Shown here: piece after piece, positions 14,752-23,945 of the stretch
Position numbering within the stretch: position 1 is the first letter of the stretch
How the letters are laid out: each line of letters starts with the position of its first letter
Assembly (NCBI GenBank): GCA_016838945.1
Contig: JADLKP010000005.1
Span: 1-30,651 of the forward strand
Direction: 5' to 3'
Length of the DNA: 30,651 bases
Source of the DNA: Methanobrevibacter sp.
Lineage (GTDB): Archaea; Methanobacteriota; Methanobacteria; Methanobacteriales; Methanobacteriaceae
The notes under the pieces: generated by a model
Database searches by the model: none
Told to the model about the DNA's origin: nothing
What the model saw: only the letters and a program-made list of their open reading frames with translations
Made by a program: the position numbers and the translations under genes

Positions 14752-17700
14752 TTATTTTATGGTAAGTTTTGCATTTTTTGTAATTGCTGCATACATTGTG
14801 TTTCCAGCAAATTTAGCAGTGAAGCTGTAGGTTCCTTTTTTGTTTAGGCTTACTTTGACAGTTGCAACACCTTTAGCATTGGTTGTAGCGCTGTAGGATT
14901 TACCGTTTACGGTGAATGTGATTTTCTTATTAGCTACTACTTTTCCGCTTGCGGATTTGAATGTTGCGGTTAAGGTTTTGCTTGTTGCACTTGCTTTGTA
15001 AGATTTGTTAGGAACGGTTAAGCTTCCTTTCTGTTTGTTTACAACAATTTTAGCTACTGCAAATGATCCGTTGTAGTTTTCATCACCTAAGAAGCATTTG
15101 CAAATGTGTAGGTTCCTGCATTCTTGAGGTTGATTTGGAGTTTTGCTTTTCCGTCATTATCGGTTGTTCTATTATAAACATTACCGTTAAATCCGATTTG
15201 CACAAACTTGTTTGCCAATGCTTTGCCTTCGCTGTCTGTTAATGTAATGGTGAAGTATTCCCCTACTCTACCATCAGTATCTACATCAACAGCGGTTGTT
15301 GTCATGTTATTGTAACTAATTTTGCTTGAAAGTTTTCCTTTGGATACGAAAACGGTTTGAGTTAAGGTTATAGGGGGGTGAGTGTCATCACCAGGATAAT
15401 TTACGGTAACTTCCTTTTCACCACTGCTTAAATCAGTAATGATAACTTTTCCATCGGTTATGGTGTAATATTTGATTTCACCATTAATGGTCACGTTAAC
15501 ATTACCATTAACTGCCCTTCCTTTGGAATCAGTGAAAGATAAGATAATGCTACCTTCGCCGCCAATCATTTTCACGGTTACATTGTTATATTCACTTACT
15601 GTAAATGAAGTTTCACCATAACCTTCATCATTAAATTCATCACCAATGAATTTGGCAATTACTGAATAATTGCCTGCAGGTAAATCCTTAATATCTAAAA
15701 TGCCATATCCTAGGTAATCAGTTTTAACGGAATAATCGACATCATTTACTGTAATGACTGTATAACCCTCTATATAATTTGCATTATATGTCCAAACTTC
15801 AACAATGACATTTTCACTCTCTTTAATGGAATTAGCTCGTACAATTACAGTGGTGGGAGCTTTTTCTATAAAGAAAGGTTTATATGTGGCTGTGTCTAAG
15901 TAATTTGAATCTAATAGTATCACTCCTCCAAGATGGAAACCAGGTCTATGCCCATTTAATGGAGCAGTTCCTTTTCCATTTACTATTTTAAAGTATGGGG
16001 TCTGAATATTCCCATCTACTTGTGTCATAACAGTTGTATTAATCAAATTGCCTTTTCCATCAATTACAGTGATGTTTACATAAAAATCATCAAGATAAGT
16101 GCAATACATAGGGAAATCAAGTATGATTTGAACATCTGTAGCCTGTTTGACTTTAACGATGATTTTTTCACTGGCGGCTTTATGAACACCGTCATCGACA
16201 GAAACAGTGATTTCTGTTTCACCTGCATTCAAACCGCTGATTTTCACATTTCCGTTTTCATAAACAGGGTACTCTTGAGTCACATTACCAATGGTTATAT
16301 TGACAGCATTTAGGGCAACAAGAGATGCACTGCCATCTTTAGCGACTATAGTGATGATTGTGTCTTCACCATAGCTTGCTTCGTTAGCGCTTACTGTAAT
16401 ATCCAATACAGTTGAATCGGTAATAGATATACTTACTTTTTTATATGATAAAGAATAGTTTTCATTTCCTTCAAATAGGATAAGTGCATTGTATGATCCT
16501 GCTTGCAATTCGCTGACAGGAACTTTTATTTGGTCTCTATTATCGGTTGTGTAGGATTTTGGACCATTTATATCAACAGTTACATCTGCTCCTTTGATTA
16601 CTTTAGCTTCGCTGTCATATAATGTGATTACTATTTCATCATCGCTACCATTTTCGCCGACATAGTCGTCACAATCAATCATTGTTCTGGATTGAATGAT
16701 AGTCATTATTGAAGTTTTTTCTGTTCCAGTGTAGTTTTCATTTTCATTGAAAGTGACTGTAACTGTGTGGTCCTAGACCTAGATTTCTAGGGGATACTCT
16801 TATTTCTCCATTTTGATCGGTCATATCGGTTTTTACACTATCATCAATTTGTATAGTCATTGGAGCGTATTTTATGGTTTTGCCGCTTCCATCCCTCAAG
16901 ATAACCACTATAAATTGTCTGGTTGTATTAAATTCAAAAATAGCATCATATGCAGAAATTTCAGTTGATGCTTTAGTTATTTTTAAGTTGGCTTCGACGC
17001 TAGCTATTTCTGACAGTTCCTCAATGCTTATGGTAGCTGTATACTCTCCTGGGCTTAAGCTGACTTCCCAACCATCTCCACTTGGAGCATAATAGGTTCC
17101 GACCTCTTCACCATTTTGATATACAATGATTTTAGTTTGGATGTCTTCTAATGAATGATTATCAGAGGTGACTAATTTTATATCTAATGCTTCTCCTGAA
17201 TCATATGTGGAAGTATAATCGGAAGTGACTAAGTTGGCAGTAGAATAGACCTCAGTTTCGTGATATTCATTGTTGATGAAAATACATTTCACTGCAATAC
17301 CTTCAAGCATTGCATCACTTTTGGTTTCCCCTGGAACTGGCTCTTCACCATCCTCATATGCCTTATTGTCTGTGAAGTTGGAGTTTATTGCATTTCCTTC
17401 GTTCATAGCCCCTCCATAATTTGCAGTGTTGTTTATGAAATTACAGTTTATTGCATTTCCTTCATTGATTGCTCCACCTGTAGATCCTGCATTGTTCTCT
17501 GTGAAGTTGGAGCTTATTGCATTTCCTTTGTTTATTGCTCCACCATCAGATTCTGCATTATTCTTTTCAAAGGTACAGTTTGTAGCAGTTCCACCATCCA
17601 TAGCTCCACCATTCTCTGCTTTGTTTTCTATGAAATTGGAGTTTGTCACGTTTCCTTTTCCATCAACAGCTCCACCATATCTAATTGCAGTGTTGTTTAT

Positions 17701-18931
17701 GAAATTAGAACCTGTAATGGATCCATCATTTAGATACCAAAAGATTGCTCCACCATTATCTGCAATGTTTCCTGTAAAGTTACAGTAAGATACGGAACCA
17801 TTTGCACTGATCCAATAGATTGCTCCTCCACTGTATTCTGCTTTGTTGTCTGTGAACTTAGAGTTGGATATGGTATTGTTCATTAATCCATCTGCATGGA
17901 AAGCCCCACCGTCATCTGCGGCATTGTTTGCAAAATTACAGTTGGATACAGTACAGTTTGCGCTGCCATATAAGTTTATGGCTCCACCATCCATTTCTGC
18001 ATGGTTTTCTTCAAAAGTACAGTTGGTGATATTAAGATAATTATGGCTGTCGAATCCATAAATGGCACCATCAATCTCTTCAGTGTAGATTGCTCCGCCA
18101 CTCTGTTCTGCGCTGTTATTTATAAAAACAGAATCAGAAATGGTTCCTGAACTATAATAGAGATGAATAGCACCTCCAAGTTTTGCAGTATTGTCCTTAA
18201 AAGTACAGTTGGTGATGGCGGCATTATCTCCATACCAATAGATTGCTCCTCCTGCTCTGGTATTTTGAGAAATAGCATAGTTATTTATGAAGGTACAATT
18301 GGAAACCGCAGTATTTGCACCCATCATCATAAGTGCTCCCCCTACAAGAGCAGTATTATTTATGAAACTGCAGTCAGAAAGGGATCCATATTTTCCTTGC
18401 CATAAGATAGCTCCACCACTATATTCATCGGTTTCACCATTAACAAAATTTATGTTGAGGATTGTCACATTTTCGCCGCTTACTTGAAGAATACGTGTTA
18501 AATGGTTTCCATCTATTGTTATTCCATTACCTTCAATAGTTACTGCACGTTTAATAATAATCCCATCTACAAAAGCGGAATCAGAATCGGGATTAAAGAC
18601 ATAATTCTTATTTAAAGCACTCTGTATCATCATTGCCGTTAATGTCATTATCCAAATCTGTAAATGTTCCTATGTTTTCAGATAGTTTTGATACGTCACC
18701 ACTTTCTTTTGAAATAGGCTCTTCATTTACATTATTTTCTTCTAAAACAAGATTTTCGTTATCCTCATTTAGAATGCTTTCATAATTTTGACTTTCTTCT
18801 AAATTGAATTCTTCGTTATCATCCATACTTGTTAAATCACTTGTAACATCTTCTGCAGCACTTGCTGAGGATATTGTAATCATCAACACAAGAAATATTA
18901 ACAGCATGTAAATATTTCTTTTATTTTTCAT
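14752..18931 (-). pseudogene. Adhesin-like secreted protein (beta-helix plus Ig-like repeats), broken by three frameshifts
   Basis: Four consecutive minus-strand reading frames form one gene of about 1390 codons. It starts at 18931 behind GAGAGGAAAACT with signal peptide MKNKRNIYMLLIFLVLMIT and an acidic linker. Frame changes occur near 18620, near 16764 and near 15095. After the first comes a long right-handed beta-helix region (about 18550-17250) with repeated GGAI...NCTF..N.A units, typical of methanogen adhesin-like proteins. Then come several Ig-like repeats with tips such as NENENYTGTEKTS and FLGDENYNGSFAVAK. The C-terminal frame continues to TAA at 14752-14754, ending TKNAKLTIK. Each break is bridged by sensible protein sequence in the next frame, so the indels are small. 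The first two fit loss of one dinucleotide unit (GAGAG to GAG; a CA repeat shortened). The product would have been exported and wall-associated. It may be decayed, phase-variable, or misassembled. Confidence 0.85.
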
Positions 18932-19041
18932 AGTTTTCCTCTCAAATAATCGTAAAAAGATTGAAAATATTTACTAATATCGTTAATGTTTAAAATTTAA
19001 AATATTTTAAATATGTTATATTAAAATATATTAAACATATT

Positions 19042-19079
19042 GTTAAAATAATATTAAAAATATATTTTATTATTTTAAC
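19042..19079. repeat. 12-bp inverted repeat in the divergent promoter region
   Basis: GTTAAAATAATA (19042-19053) is mirrored by TATTATTTTAAC (19068-19079), with AACATATT (19034-19041) pairing with AATATGTT (19010-19017) just upstream. The 288-bp gap lies between the divergent adhesin-like and permease genes and is almost pure AT. A TATA-like TTATTATAATA at 19190-19200 could serve the permease as a leaderless promoter. The inverted repeats may be operators or chance features of AT-rich DNA. Confidence 0.35.
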
Positions 19080-19219
19080 TATGTTAATGGTTAATATTAA
19101 GTGTTTATATTTTTTAATTGAAATCTTAAATGTTCAAATCTAAATGACATTTTTATGAATAAAAGCGTTTTTTCTTATTTTTAAATAAATTATTATAATA
19201 CATTCACTAAAATATTATT

Positions 19220-20236
19220 ATGAATGAATTGACAGATGAAATTTTTAATTTTTTTAAAAAAGAGATAATATTCTCCATATCCCTTATTTTAGCTATTGTT
19301 TCTTGTTTTTTTGTTAAACCAAGCATGAATTACTTAAATTATATAAATTGGGAAACAATTATGCTTCTTTTTCTCGTCATGCTAATTGTGGAGATTTTAA
19401 AAAATCTGTCAGTTTTTGAGATTTTGGTTCGCAGATTATTGGCTAAAGTGTCCAATACTCGTGGGATTGTTTTATTTTTGGTATTTTCTTGTTTTTTTAG
19501 CTCAATATTCATTACAAATGATGTTTCATTGATTATTTTTGTACCATTCACATTATTGGCTTTGAGAAAAGTTGCTAGGCTTGATTTGATAATATTCACA
19601 GTCAGTTTGGAAACCATTGCAGCTAATGTAGGGTGTATGGTCCTTCCTATTGGTGCTCCACATAATATTGTAATGTATACAGTGTCCCATATTCCATTTC
19701 TATCATTTTTCATGATTCTATTGCCTTATATTATTATATCTGTTATATTTTTAGTGATATTGTCATTCTTTATTCCTAAAGATGATATTGATTTGCCGAC
19801 TATGTCAAAGATTGAAATTGACAGCAATCATTTTTTGAAAAGAGTAGTTCTTGGTGTGGATTATTTCCTGCTTTTAACATTCATTGCACTCTTTATCCTA
19901 ATCGGCAATTTGGAGAATGTTCCATTTTTCAATGAATTGTTTAAGACTTGGATTGTTGGAAATGAGGTTCTTTGGGGGGTGATTGCATCTCAATTCATTT
20001 CAAATGTTCCTTCTGCAATATTGCTAAGCGGTTTCAGTACAAATTATGAGGCAATCATAATTGGAATCAATATTGGCGGATTGGGAACTCTTATCGCTTC
20101 CATGGCAAATCTGATTTCATATAAGATCCTAATTCGAGAGCATGAAGAATTTAAAATGAGATATTTGATTGTATTTACAGCTATAAATATTATTCTGCTA
20201 GCTATTTTATTAGGAGCATACGTTTTGATAAATTAA
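19220..20236 (+). CDS. ArsB/NhaD-superfamily (citrate-transporter-like) ion permease
   Basis: The 338-aa protein is almost entirely hydrophobic, with about 9-10 membrane segments. The family signature region is FITNDVSLIIFVPFTLL (near residue 97), followed by NVGCMVLPIGAPHNIVMY in the re-entrant loop. A second half-repeat has SQFISNVPSAILLSGF and GINIGGLGTLIASMANLIS. This two-fold pattern with N-D and N-V-P hairpins is typical of the ion transporter superfamily that includes ArsB, NhaD and SLC13 carriers. The protein is shorter than most members (about 420 aa) but looks complete. The substrate is unknown; sodium, an anion or an organic acid are possible. A TATA-like element 20-30 bp before the ATG and no ribosome binding site suggest a leaderless mRNA. 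Confidence 0.85.
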   Translation: MNELTDEIFNFFKKEIIFSISLILAIVSCFFVKPSMNYLNYINWETIMLLFLVMLIVEILKNLSVFEILVRRLLAKVSNTRGIVLFLVFSCFFSSIFITNDVSLIIFVPFTLLALRKVARLDLIIFTVSLETIAANVGCMVLPIGAPHNIVMYTVSHIPFLSFFMILLPYIIISVIFLVILSFFIPKDDIDLPTMSKIEIDSNHFLKRVVLGVDYFLLLTFIALFILIGNLENVPFFNELFKTWIVGNEVLWGVIASQFISNVPSAILLSGFSTNYEAIIIGINIGGLGTLIASMANLISYKILIREHEEFKMRYLIVFTAINIILLAILLGAYVLIN

Positions 20237-20275
20237 AAAATCTGCTTTTGAAAAAGAATATGAAATGTAAGTAGT

Positions 20276-20374
20276 AAAATAGTTAAAAGAGTAAATTAGC
20301 AAAATAGTTAAAACAGTAAATTAGCAAAATAGTTAAAACAGTAAAACAGTAAAACAGTAAAATAACAGTTTAGC
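20276..20374 (+). repeat. 25-bp tandem repeat with internal 8-bp expansion
   Basis: AAAATAGTTAAAACAGTAAA plus TTAGC occurs at 20276-20300 (one mismatch) and 20301-20325. A third copy starts at 20326, in which AAACAGTA is reiterated three times before TTTAGC at 20374. It lies directly after the permease gene and looks like replication slippage. It is not a CRISPR, since the units adjoin without spacers. Confidence 0.85.
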
Positions 20375-20454
20375 AATTCAATAAAAATTTTTAAAAAAAG
20401 GGGGAAGAATTTTAAGTGTGTGTTTAGAAATCACTTAAAACTCTTTAAATTTTA

Positions 20455-20573
20455 TAAAAATCAAAACATTCTAGTATTTCGAGATGAGGGGGACTGTTTC
20501 GAATTGATTTGTTACTAGAATCTTTTGATATGGCTGTCACGTCAATGAGGGGGTTATTCACGCGACAAAAAAA
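20455..20573 (-). ncRNA. Candidate small RNA with two hairpins sharing the same loop sequence
   Basis: Two hairpins each carry the nine bases ATGAGGGGG (plus strand) in the loop. TGTCACGT (20535-20542) pairs with ACGCGACA (20560-20567), one mismatch, with the motif at 20545-20553. TTCGA (20478-20482) pairs with TCGAA (20499-20503) with the motif at 20484-20492, and this stem lies inside ATTCTAGTA/TACTAGAAT (20468-20476/20513-20521). An outer ATCAAAACAT/ATGTTTTGAT pair (20460-20469/20587-20596) also exists. On the minus strand a TATA-like TTTTATATCA (20602-20593) would start RNA near 20570, both loops would read CCCCCTCAT, and the second hairpin is followed by GTTTTGATTTTTA as a possible terminator. 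Plus-strand transcription from TTTATAAAAA at 20451-20460 is the alternative. Local GC is higher than in the flanks. Confidence 0.45.
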
Positions 20574-20596
20574 TTCCTGTGTTGTCATGTTTTGAT

Positions 20597-21017
20597 ATAA
20601 AACATTGATACAACAATTAATTTTTTGATAAAACAATTAAAACAATCGTAAATTCTTTTAATTCTTTTATCACTAAAATTTTTTTATAGGTATATTTTGG
20701 GGAATCTTTTTACTTTTAATTAAGTGTGATTTACGTATCACAATACTATATATCAAAAAATCAGTATATAAATATTTTCGCATGCAAGCACTTGCTTGCA
20801 TCTTAAAATATTAAAAATTGGATATTAATTCGCTGTTTAAAAATTTAAAAATAATGAATGGTTTATTTTAGTTTTTAAGTTTTTAGAAAAAAGTTTAAAA
20901 ATAGTCTAAATGGATGAAATTTTAAAAAAGAGTTGGTTAAATTCAATAAAAGAAAAAACTGGAAAAAATCTTTAAGTTAAGATTTCATCCATTTTAATCA
21001 ATCATATAAAATGATTC
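20597..21017. other. Gene-free stretch with hairpins between the sRNA candidate and the TetR gene
   Basis: No gene is supported here. TATATAAAT (20766-20774, plus strand) is a good TATA box, followed by the perfect hairpin ATGCAAGC-ACTT-GCTTGCAT (20782-20801) around the expected transcription start. TGTGAT...ATCACA lies around 20725-20742. AAATGGATGAAAT (20908-20920) is repeated inverted as ATTTCATCCATTT (20982-20994), 13 bp perfect and 61 bp apart. The region may hold another small transcript, but nothing identifies it. Confidence 0.4.
20966..20985 (-). terminator. Probable terminator of the TetR gene
   Basis: On the minus strand AAATCTT-AACTTA-AAGATTT forms a 7-bp stem followed by TTTCC, about 33 bp past the TetR stop codon. 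The T-run is short. Confidence 0.5.
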
Positions 21018-21605
21018 TTATTTTATTCCATTATATATAATGTCTAAAATATCTTCACCAGTGAATTCTGGTTTGAAATCAGGATTGTCATGGTGTATTT
21101 GATATATCATTATTGATTGGAAGAGTATACTATAACATACTAATGAAATAGCCTTAGGATTAATTTCTCTAATTTCCCCTTTTTCTATTTGCAATTCAAA
21201 GAATCCTTCTAATTTTTTGAAGACAGGTTCAACGATTTGTGAGATCAAGAGTTTGTTTTCAGGATTCTCTCTAACTTCCCCCAAAGCTACTCTAATAATC
21301 TTAGCATCTTCCTCTTCAAATTCTAACATTCCATAAAAGGTTTTGTTAAGATACTCTTCGATAGTTTCGTCTTCAATGTAATCGAAGTTTCCTTCTAATT
21401 TATCTGTAAATTTTTTTAAATAGAACTCTTTAGTAGCATTTATCAAATTCTTCTTATTTTCGAACTTTCTAAAAATGGTTACTTCATTAACCCCTGCTTC
21501 AGCAGCTATCTTTTTAGTAGTTGTTTTTGCAAGCCCCTCTCTTTGAAGAATATCAAATGTTGCATTCATGATTTTTTCTTCAGTATTTTCCTTTTCGCCA
21601 AACAT
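21018..21605 (-). CDS. TetR/AcrR-family transcriptional regulator
   Basis: The 195-aa protein begins with a typical TetR DNA-binding domain: EEKIMNATFDILQREGLAKT, then the helix-turn-helix TTKKIAAEAGVNEVTIFRKF. The C-terminal ligand-binding domain is all-helical. It should repress its targets until a ligand binds. TetR operators are usually near the gene, yet both neighbours lie at some distance (the phosphoesterase start is 217 bp away, divergent), so the phosphoesterase or the permease could be the target. No ribosome binding site is seen; a TATA-like element close to the ATG suggests a leaderless transcript. Confidence 0.92.
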   Translation of the reverse strand: MFGEKENTEEKIMNATFDILQREGLAKTTTKKIAAEAGVNEVTIFRKFENKKNLINATKEFYLKKFTDKLEGNFDYIEDETIEEYLNKTFYGMLEFEEEDAKIIRVALGEVRENPENKLLISQIVEPVFKKLEGFFELQIEKGEIREINPKAISLVCYSILFQSIMIYQIHHDNPDFKPEFTGEDILDIIYNGIK

Positions 21606-21822
21606 AATAATAAATTTATTTTTCTATTATTTAATATTTTATTACTTTTTCTAGTAAATTATGAAGAATTCCTTAAATTTTGTATAATTTTTATGTATTT
21701 TATGTATTTTATTGAAAAATTTTAGCCAAATCCTTTGAAATATTTGAAGCAAATAAATCAATTTTACAATCATTGGAGAAATTTGAAAAAATTTAAATCA
21801 ATGGGTTAATATACATTTAATT

Positions 21823-22965
21823 ATGAATCCGATACATTTTTTCACATTAGGCTTTTTTGAAGAGTACTTGATTATAGGAATCTTATTTGGAGTTGTAATT
21901 GGCTTATATTCATTTTTTAGAATAAGATATGCTCTAAATGATTCTGATTTATCAAAAAATAAGAAAATTATCATCTGTGCCATCATTGCAGTGTTGGCAT
22001 TCTTATTCTGTTTGAACATATGGTCAAATGCAGCTATATTGACATTGTACCTTTTCATTTCATCCCTAATTGCAGATATGGTCCATCTTCTATGGAAATA
22101 TCTGTTGAAAGGCAAACATTTGAATTTCATTCCAAGAATTCATAAGAAGGGAATATTTGCAATTATCATTTTTGCCATCATAATGGCAGGAAGCGTTTAT
22201 GGAATGAACCACATTGACTTGACTGAATATAATTTAAGCACTGACAAGATAGAAAATCAATCATATTCAATCTTATTTGTAAGTGATGTTCATTATGGTA
22301 CTGTCCAAAATCCAAAATTGGTTGAAGAAAGCATTTCAAAAATGAATGATTTGAATCCGGACATTGTTGTTTTAGGCGGGGATATTGTTGATGAACGTAC
22401 ACCTAAAGAAAGCATGAAAGAAGTCTTTAAGGAATTCGGATTAATAAATTCCACTTATGGGACCTATTATGTTTATGGAAACCATGATAGGCAACCATAT
22501 GAAACCGATTATGAGAATGGAAACAGGACCTTCACTGATGAGGAATTGTCACAATCCATTGAAAGCAGTGGAATAACAATATTGGAAGATGATAAGATAA
22601 TACTCAACAATGATATTGTCCTCGTAGGTAGAGCTGATGTTGGATGGGATGAGGATGTTCAAAGGGCAAATCTCAGTGAATTGATTGATGAAAGTGATCT
22701 ATCCAAATATATTGTTGTCATAGACCACCAACCTATAGGGCAGGATGAAAATTCCGCTGCGGGAGCTGACCTGGAAATTTCAGGCCATACTCATGGAGGA
22801 CAGGTATTCCCATATGCCATATTATATGATTTAATGGGAATTAAGAAGTATGGTGAATATGACTTTGGAAACATGAAGCATATAGTGTCTTCAGGATTGA
22901 CTGGTTGGGGATGGCCATTCAGAAATGAGGCAAAATGTGAGTATGTACTGATTCATGTCAATTAG
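21823..22965 (+). CDS. Membrane-anchored calcineurin-like metallophosphoesterase
   Basis: About 140 N-terminal residues contain four or five hydrophobic segments ending near FAIIIFAIIMAGSVYGMNH. The rest is a metallophosphoesterase domain facing outward or inward depending on topology. All five metal motifs are visible: VSDVHYG (DxH), VVLGGDIVDE, YGNHDRQ, VIDHQP and SGHTHGGQVFP. The overall layout resembles the YkuE/YaeI/LpxG group of membrane-linked phosphoesterases. Those act on lipid-linked or nucleotide phosphodiesters in bacteria; an archaeal substrate is unknown. The C-terminus ends FRNEAKCEYVLIHVN. There is no clear ribosome binding site, and an AT-rich box near 21790-21800 could direct a leaderless mRNA. 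The stop codon lies inside a 56-bp tandem duplication. Confidence 0.9.
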   Translation: MNPIHFFTLGFFEEYLIIGILFGVVIGLYSFFRIRYALNDSDLSKNKKIIICAIIAVLAFLFCLNIWSNAAILTLYLFISSLIADMVHLLWKYLLKGKHLNFIPRIHKKGIFAIIIFAIIMAGSVYGMNHIDLTEYNLSTDKIENQSYSILFVSDVHYGTVQNPKLVEESISKMNDLNPDIVVLGGDIVDERTPKESMKEVFKEFGLINSTYGTYYVYGNHDRQPYETDYENGNRTFTDEELSQSIESSGITILEDDKIILNNDIVLVGRADVGWDEDVQRANLSELIDESDLSKYIVVIDHQPIGQDENSAAGADLEISGHTHGGQVFPYAILYDLMGIKKYGEYDFGNMKHIVSSGLTGWGWPFRNEAKCEYVLIHVN

Positions 22966-23072
22966 CTTTAAAGTATTGCTTAAAATTGGGCAGAATTTAA
23001 TATTTAAAAATAGTTAATTAGCTTTAAAGTATTGCTTTAAATTGGATAGAATTTAAATATTTAAAAATAGTT
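22961..23072 (+). repeat. 56-bp tandem duplication covering the phosphoesterase stop codon
   Basis: ATTAGCTTTAAAGTATTGCT begins at 22961, where TAG is the gene's stop, and again at 23017. Each copy continues to TTAAAAATAGTT (ends about 23015 and 23072). The copies differ at only a few positions. A duplicated 3' end is thus placed just behind the gene. Confidence 0.85.
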
Positions 23073-23076
23073 GAAA

Positions 23077-23091
23077 TGCCCTTAATGGGCA
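23077..23091 (+). terminator. GC hairpin after the phosphoesterase gene
   Basis: TGCCC-TTAAT-GGGCA forms a short stem with four G-C pairs, followed by AAAAGC rather than a T-run. It may end transcription together with the longer hairpin at 23136. Confidence 0.45.
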
Positions 23092-23135
23092 AAAGCATTA
23101 AAAAGTCTGATGAAAAAGTTTCAAAGAAAAATAAG

Positions 23136-23167
23136 AAAAAGTTTATTAATAATTTAATAAACTTTTT
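23136..23167. terminator. Bidirectional terminator between convergent genes
   Basis: AAAAAGTTTATTAA and TTAATAAACTTTTT are perfect 14-bp arms around a 4-nt loop. A T-run follows on the plus strand, and on the minus strand the arm ends in Ts. It is positioned to stop both the phosphoesterase and the AIM24-type gene. Confidence 0.75.
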
Positions 23168-23269
23168 TTTTAGAAAATCAAATGCACTGCTAATTTAATA
23201 AACTTTTTTTTAGAAAATCAAATGCATCGCTGATTTAATAAACTTTTTTTTAGAAATCAAATCCGCTGC
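23151..23269 (-). repeat. 40-bp tandem triplication of the AIM24-type gene's 3' end
   Basis: Three adjoining units start at about 23151, 23191 and 23231. The last one covers the real gene end. On the minus strand each contains a GATTTGATTTCTAA-like run followed by AAAAAAAGTTTATTAAAT, that is, the terminal codons, the stop and the arm of the terminator. Units differ at only a few bases, so the duplication is recent or maintained. Confidence 0.85.
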
Positions 23270-23945
23270 TGCTGCTTGTTGGTAGGTATGGGATTAATGA
23301 TTCAGCCAATTTTGTAATTGGCATGGTTTGAATCCATATTTTTCCAGGGCCGGTGACTTTAGCGAAGAATAATCCTTCACCGAACAATATGTTTTTAGCT
23401 CCTTTTACTCTTTCTATATCAAATGAAACTGACTCTTCCATTGCAGCGAGATGTCCAGGATCTAAAAGTAAGGTTTGGCCAGGTTGCAGTTCATGCTCAA
23501 TAACTTCACCATCGATTTCTATAAATGCCATTCCCTCTCCAGAGAATTTTTGAAGAATGAATCCTTCTCCACCGAATATTCCAGTTCCAAGTTTGTTTTT
23601 AAAGTATATGTCAAGTTCAACGCTGTCTTCAGCAGCCAAGAATGCACTTTTTTGACCGATGAATGTGTTGCTTCCATCTAATTTGATAGGGAGAATTTTT
23701 CCAGGGGTACGTGCTGAAAATCCTATTTGCTGATTGTCTGATTCTGCAGTGAAGAAGTTTAAGAATAAGCTGTCTCCAGATAATGCCCTTCCAAGACCTT
23801 TTAAAAGGCCTCCACCAGTATTGGTTTCCATTTTCATGCCAGAAGTCATAAAGGACATTGCACCAGTTTCATTTTTCATGGTTTCCCCTTCCTGCAATGT
23901 GCAGATTACAATAGGGAATGATCCGCCACGTATTTCATATTCCAT
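23250..23945 (-). CDS. AIM24/TIGR00266 family protein
   Basis: The 231-aa product has the family's features: the N-terminal MEYEIRGGSFPIVICTL, the block GETMKNETGAMSFM, the Gly-rich GLLKGLGRALSGDSLFLNFF, and later repeats of double-stranded beta-helix type (LPIKLDGSNTFIGQKSAFLA, GEVIEHELQPGQTLLLDPGH). The mitochondrial relative AIM24 affects inner-membrane organisation, and bacterial members are uncharacterised, so function is unknown. It is likely cytosolic. ATG 23945 is preferred over GTG 23954 because AGGTGA lies 5 nt before it. The TATA-like AAGTATATATAATATT on the minus strand near 24000-24010 would be its promoter. The C-terminus is a short Ser-rich tail ending SGFDF. Confidence 0.9.
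   Translation of the reverse strand: MEYEIRGGSFPIVICTLQEGETMKNETGAMSFMTSGMKMETNTGGGLLKGLGRALSGDSLFLNFFTAESDNQQIGFSARTPGKILPIKLDGSNTFIGQKSAFLAAEDSVELDIYFKNKLGTGIFGGEGFILQKFSGEGMAFIEIDGEVIEHELQPGQTLLLDPGHLAAMEESVSFDIERVKGAKNILFGEGLFFAKVTGPGKIWIQTMPITKLAESLIPYLPTSSSSGFDF

Noticed and set aside
16020..18487. Several plus-strand open frames antisense to the adhesin-like gene
   Set aside because: They mirror the repetitive beta-helix coding sequence (repeated Cys/Ser/Pro-rich strings) and lack start signals; the minus-strand protein is clearly the real one.
20276..20374. Possible CRISPR or replication-origin iterons
   Set aside because: No spacers, no nearby cas or cdc6/orc gene, and internal expansion of an 8-bp unit typical of slippage.
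20445..20636. Minus-strand open frame of 63 codons
   Set aside because: No ribosome binding site, unconvincing composition, and it overlaps the hairpin region better explained as non-coding RNA.
23151..23269. CRISPR-like regular repeat
   Set aside because: Units adjoin directly with no unique spacers, and the last unit is the coding end of a gene; it is a tandem duplication.
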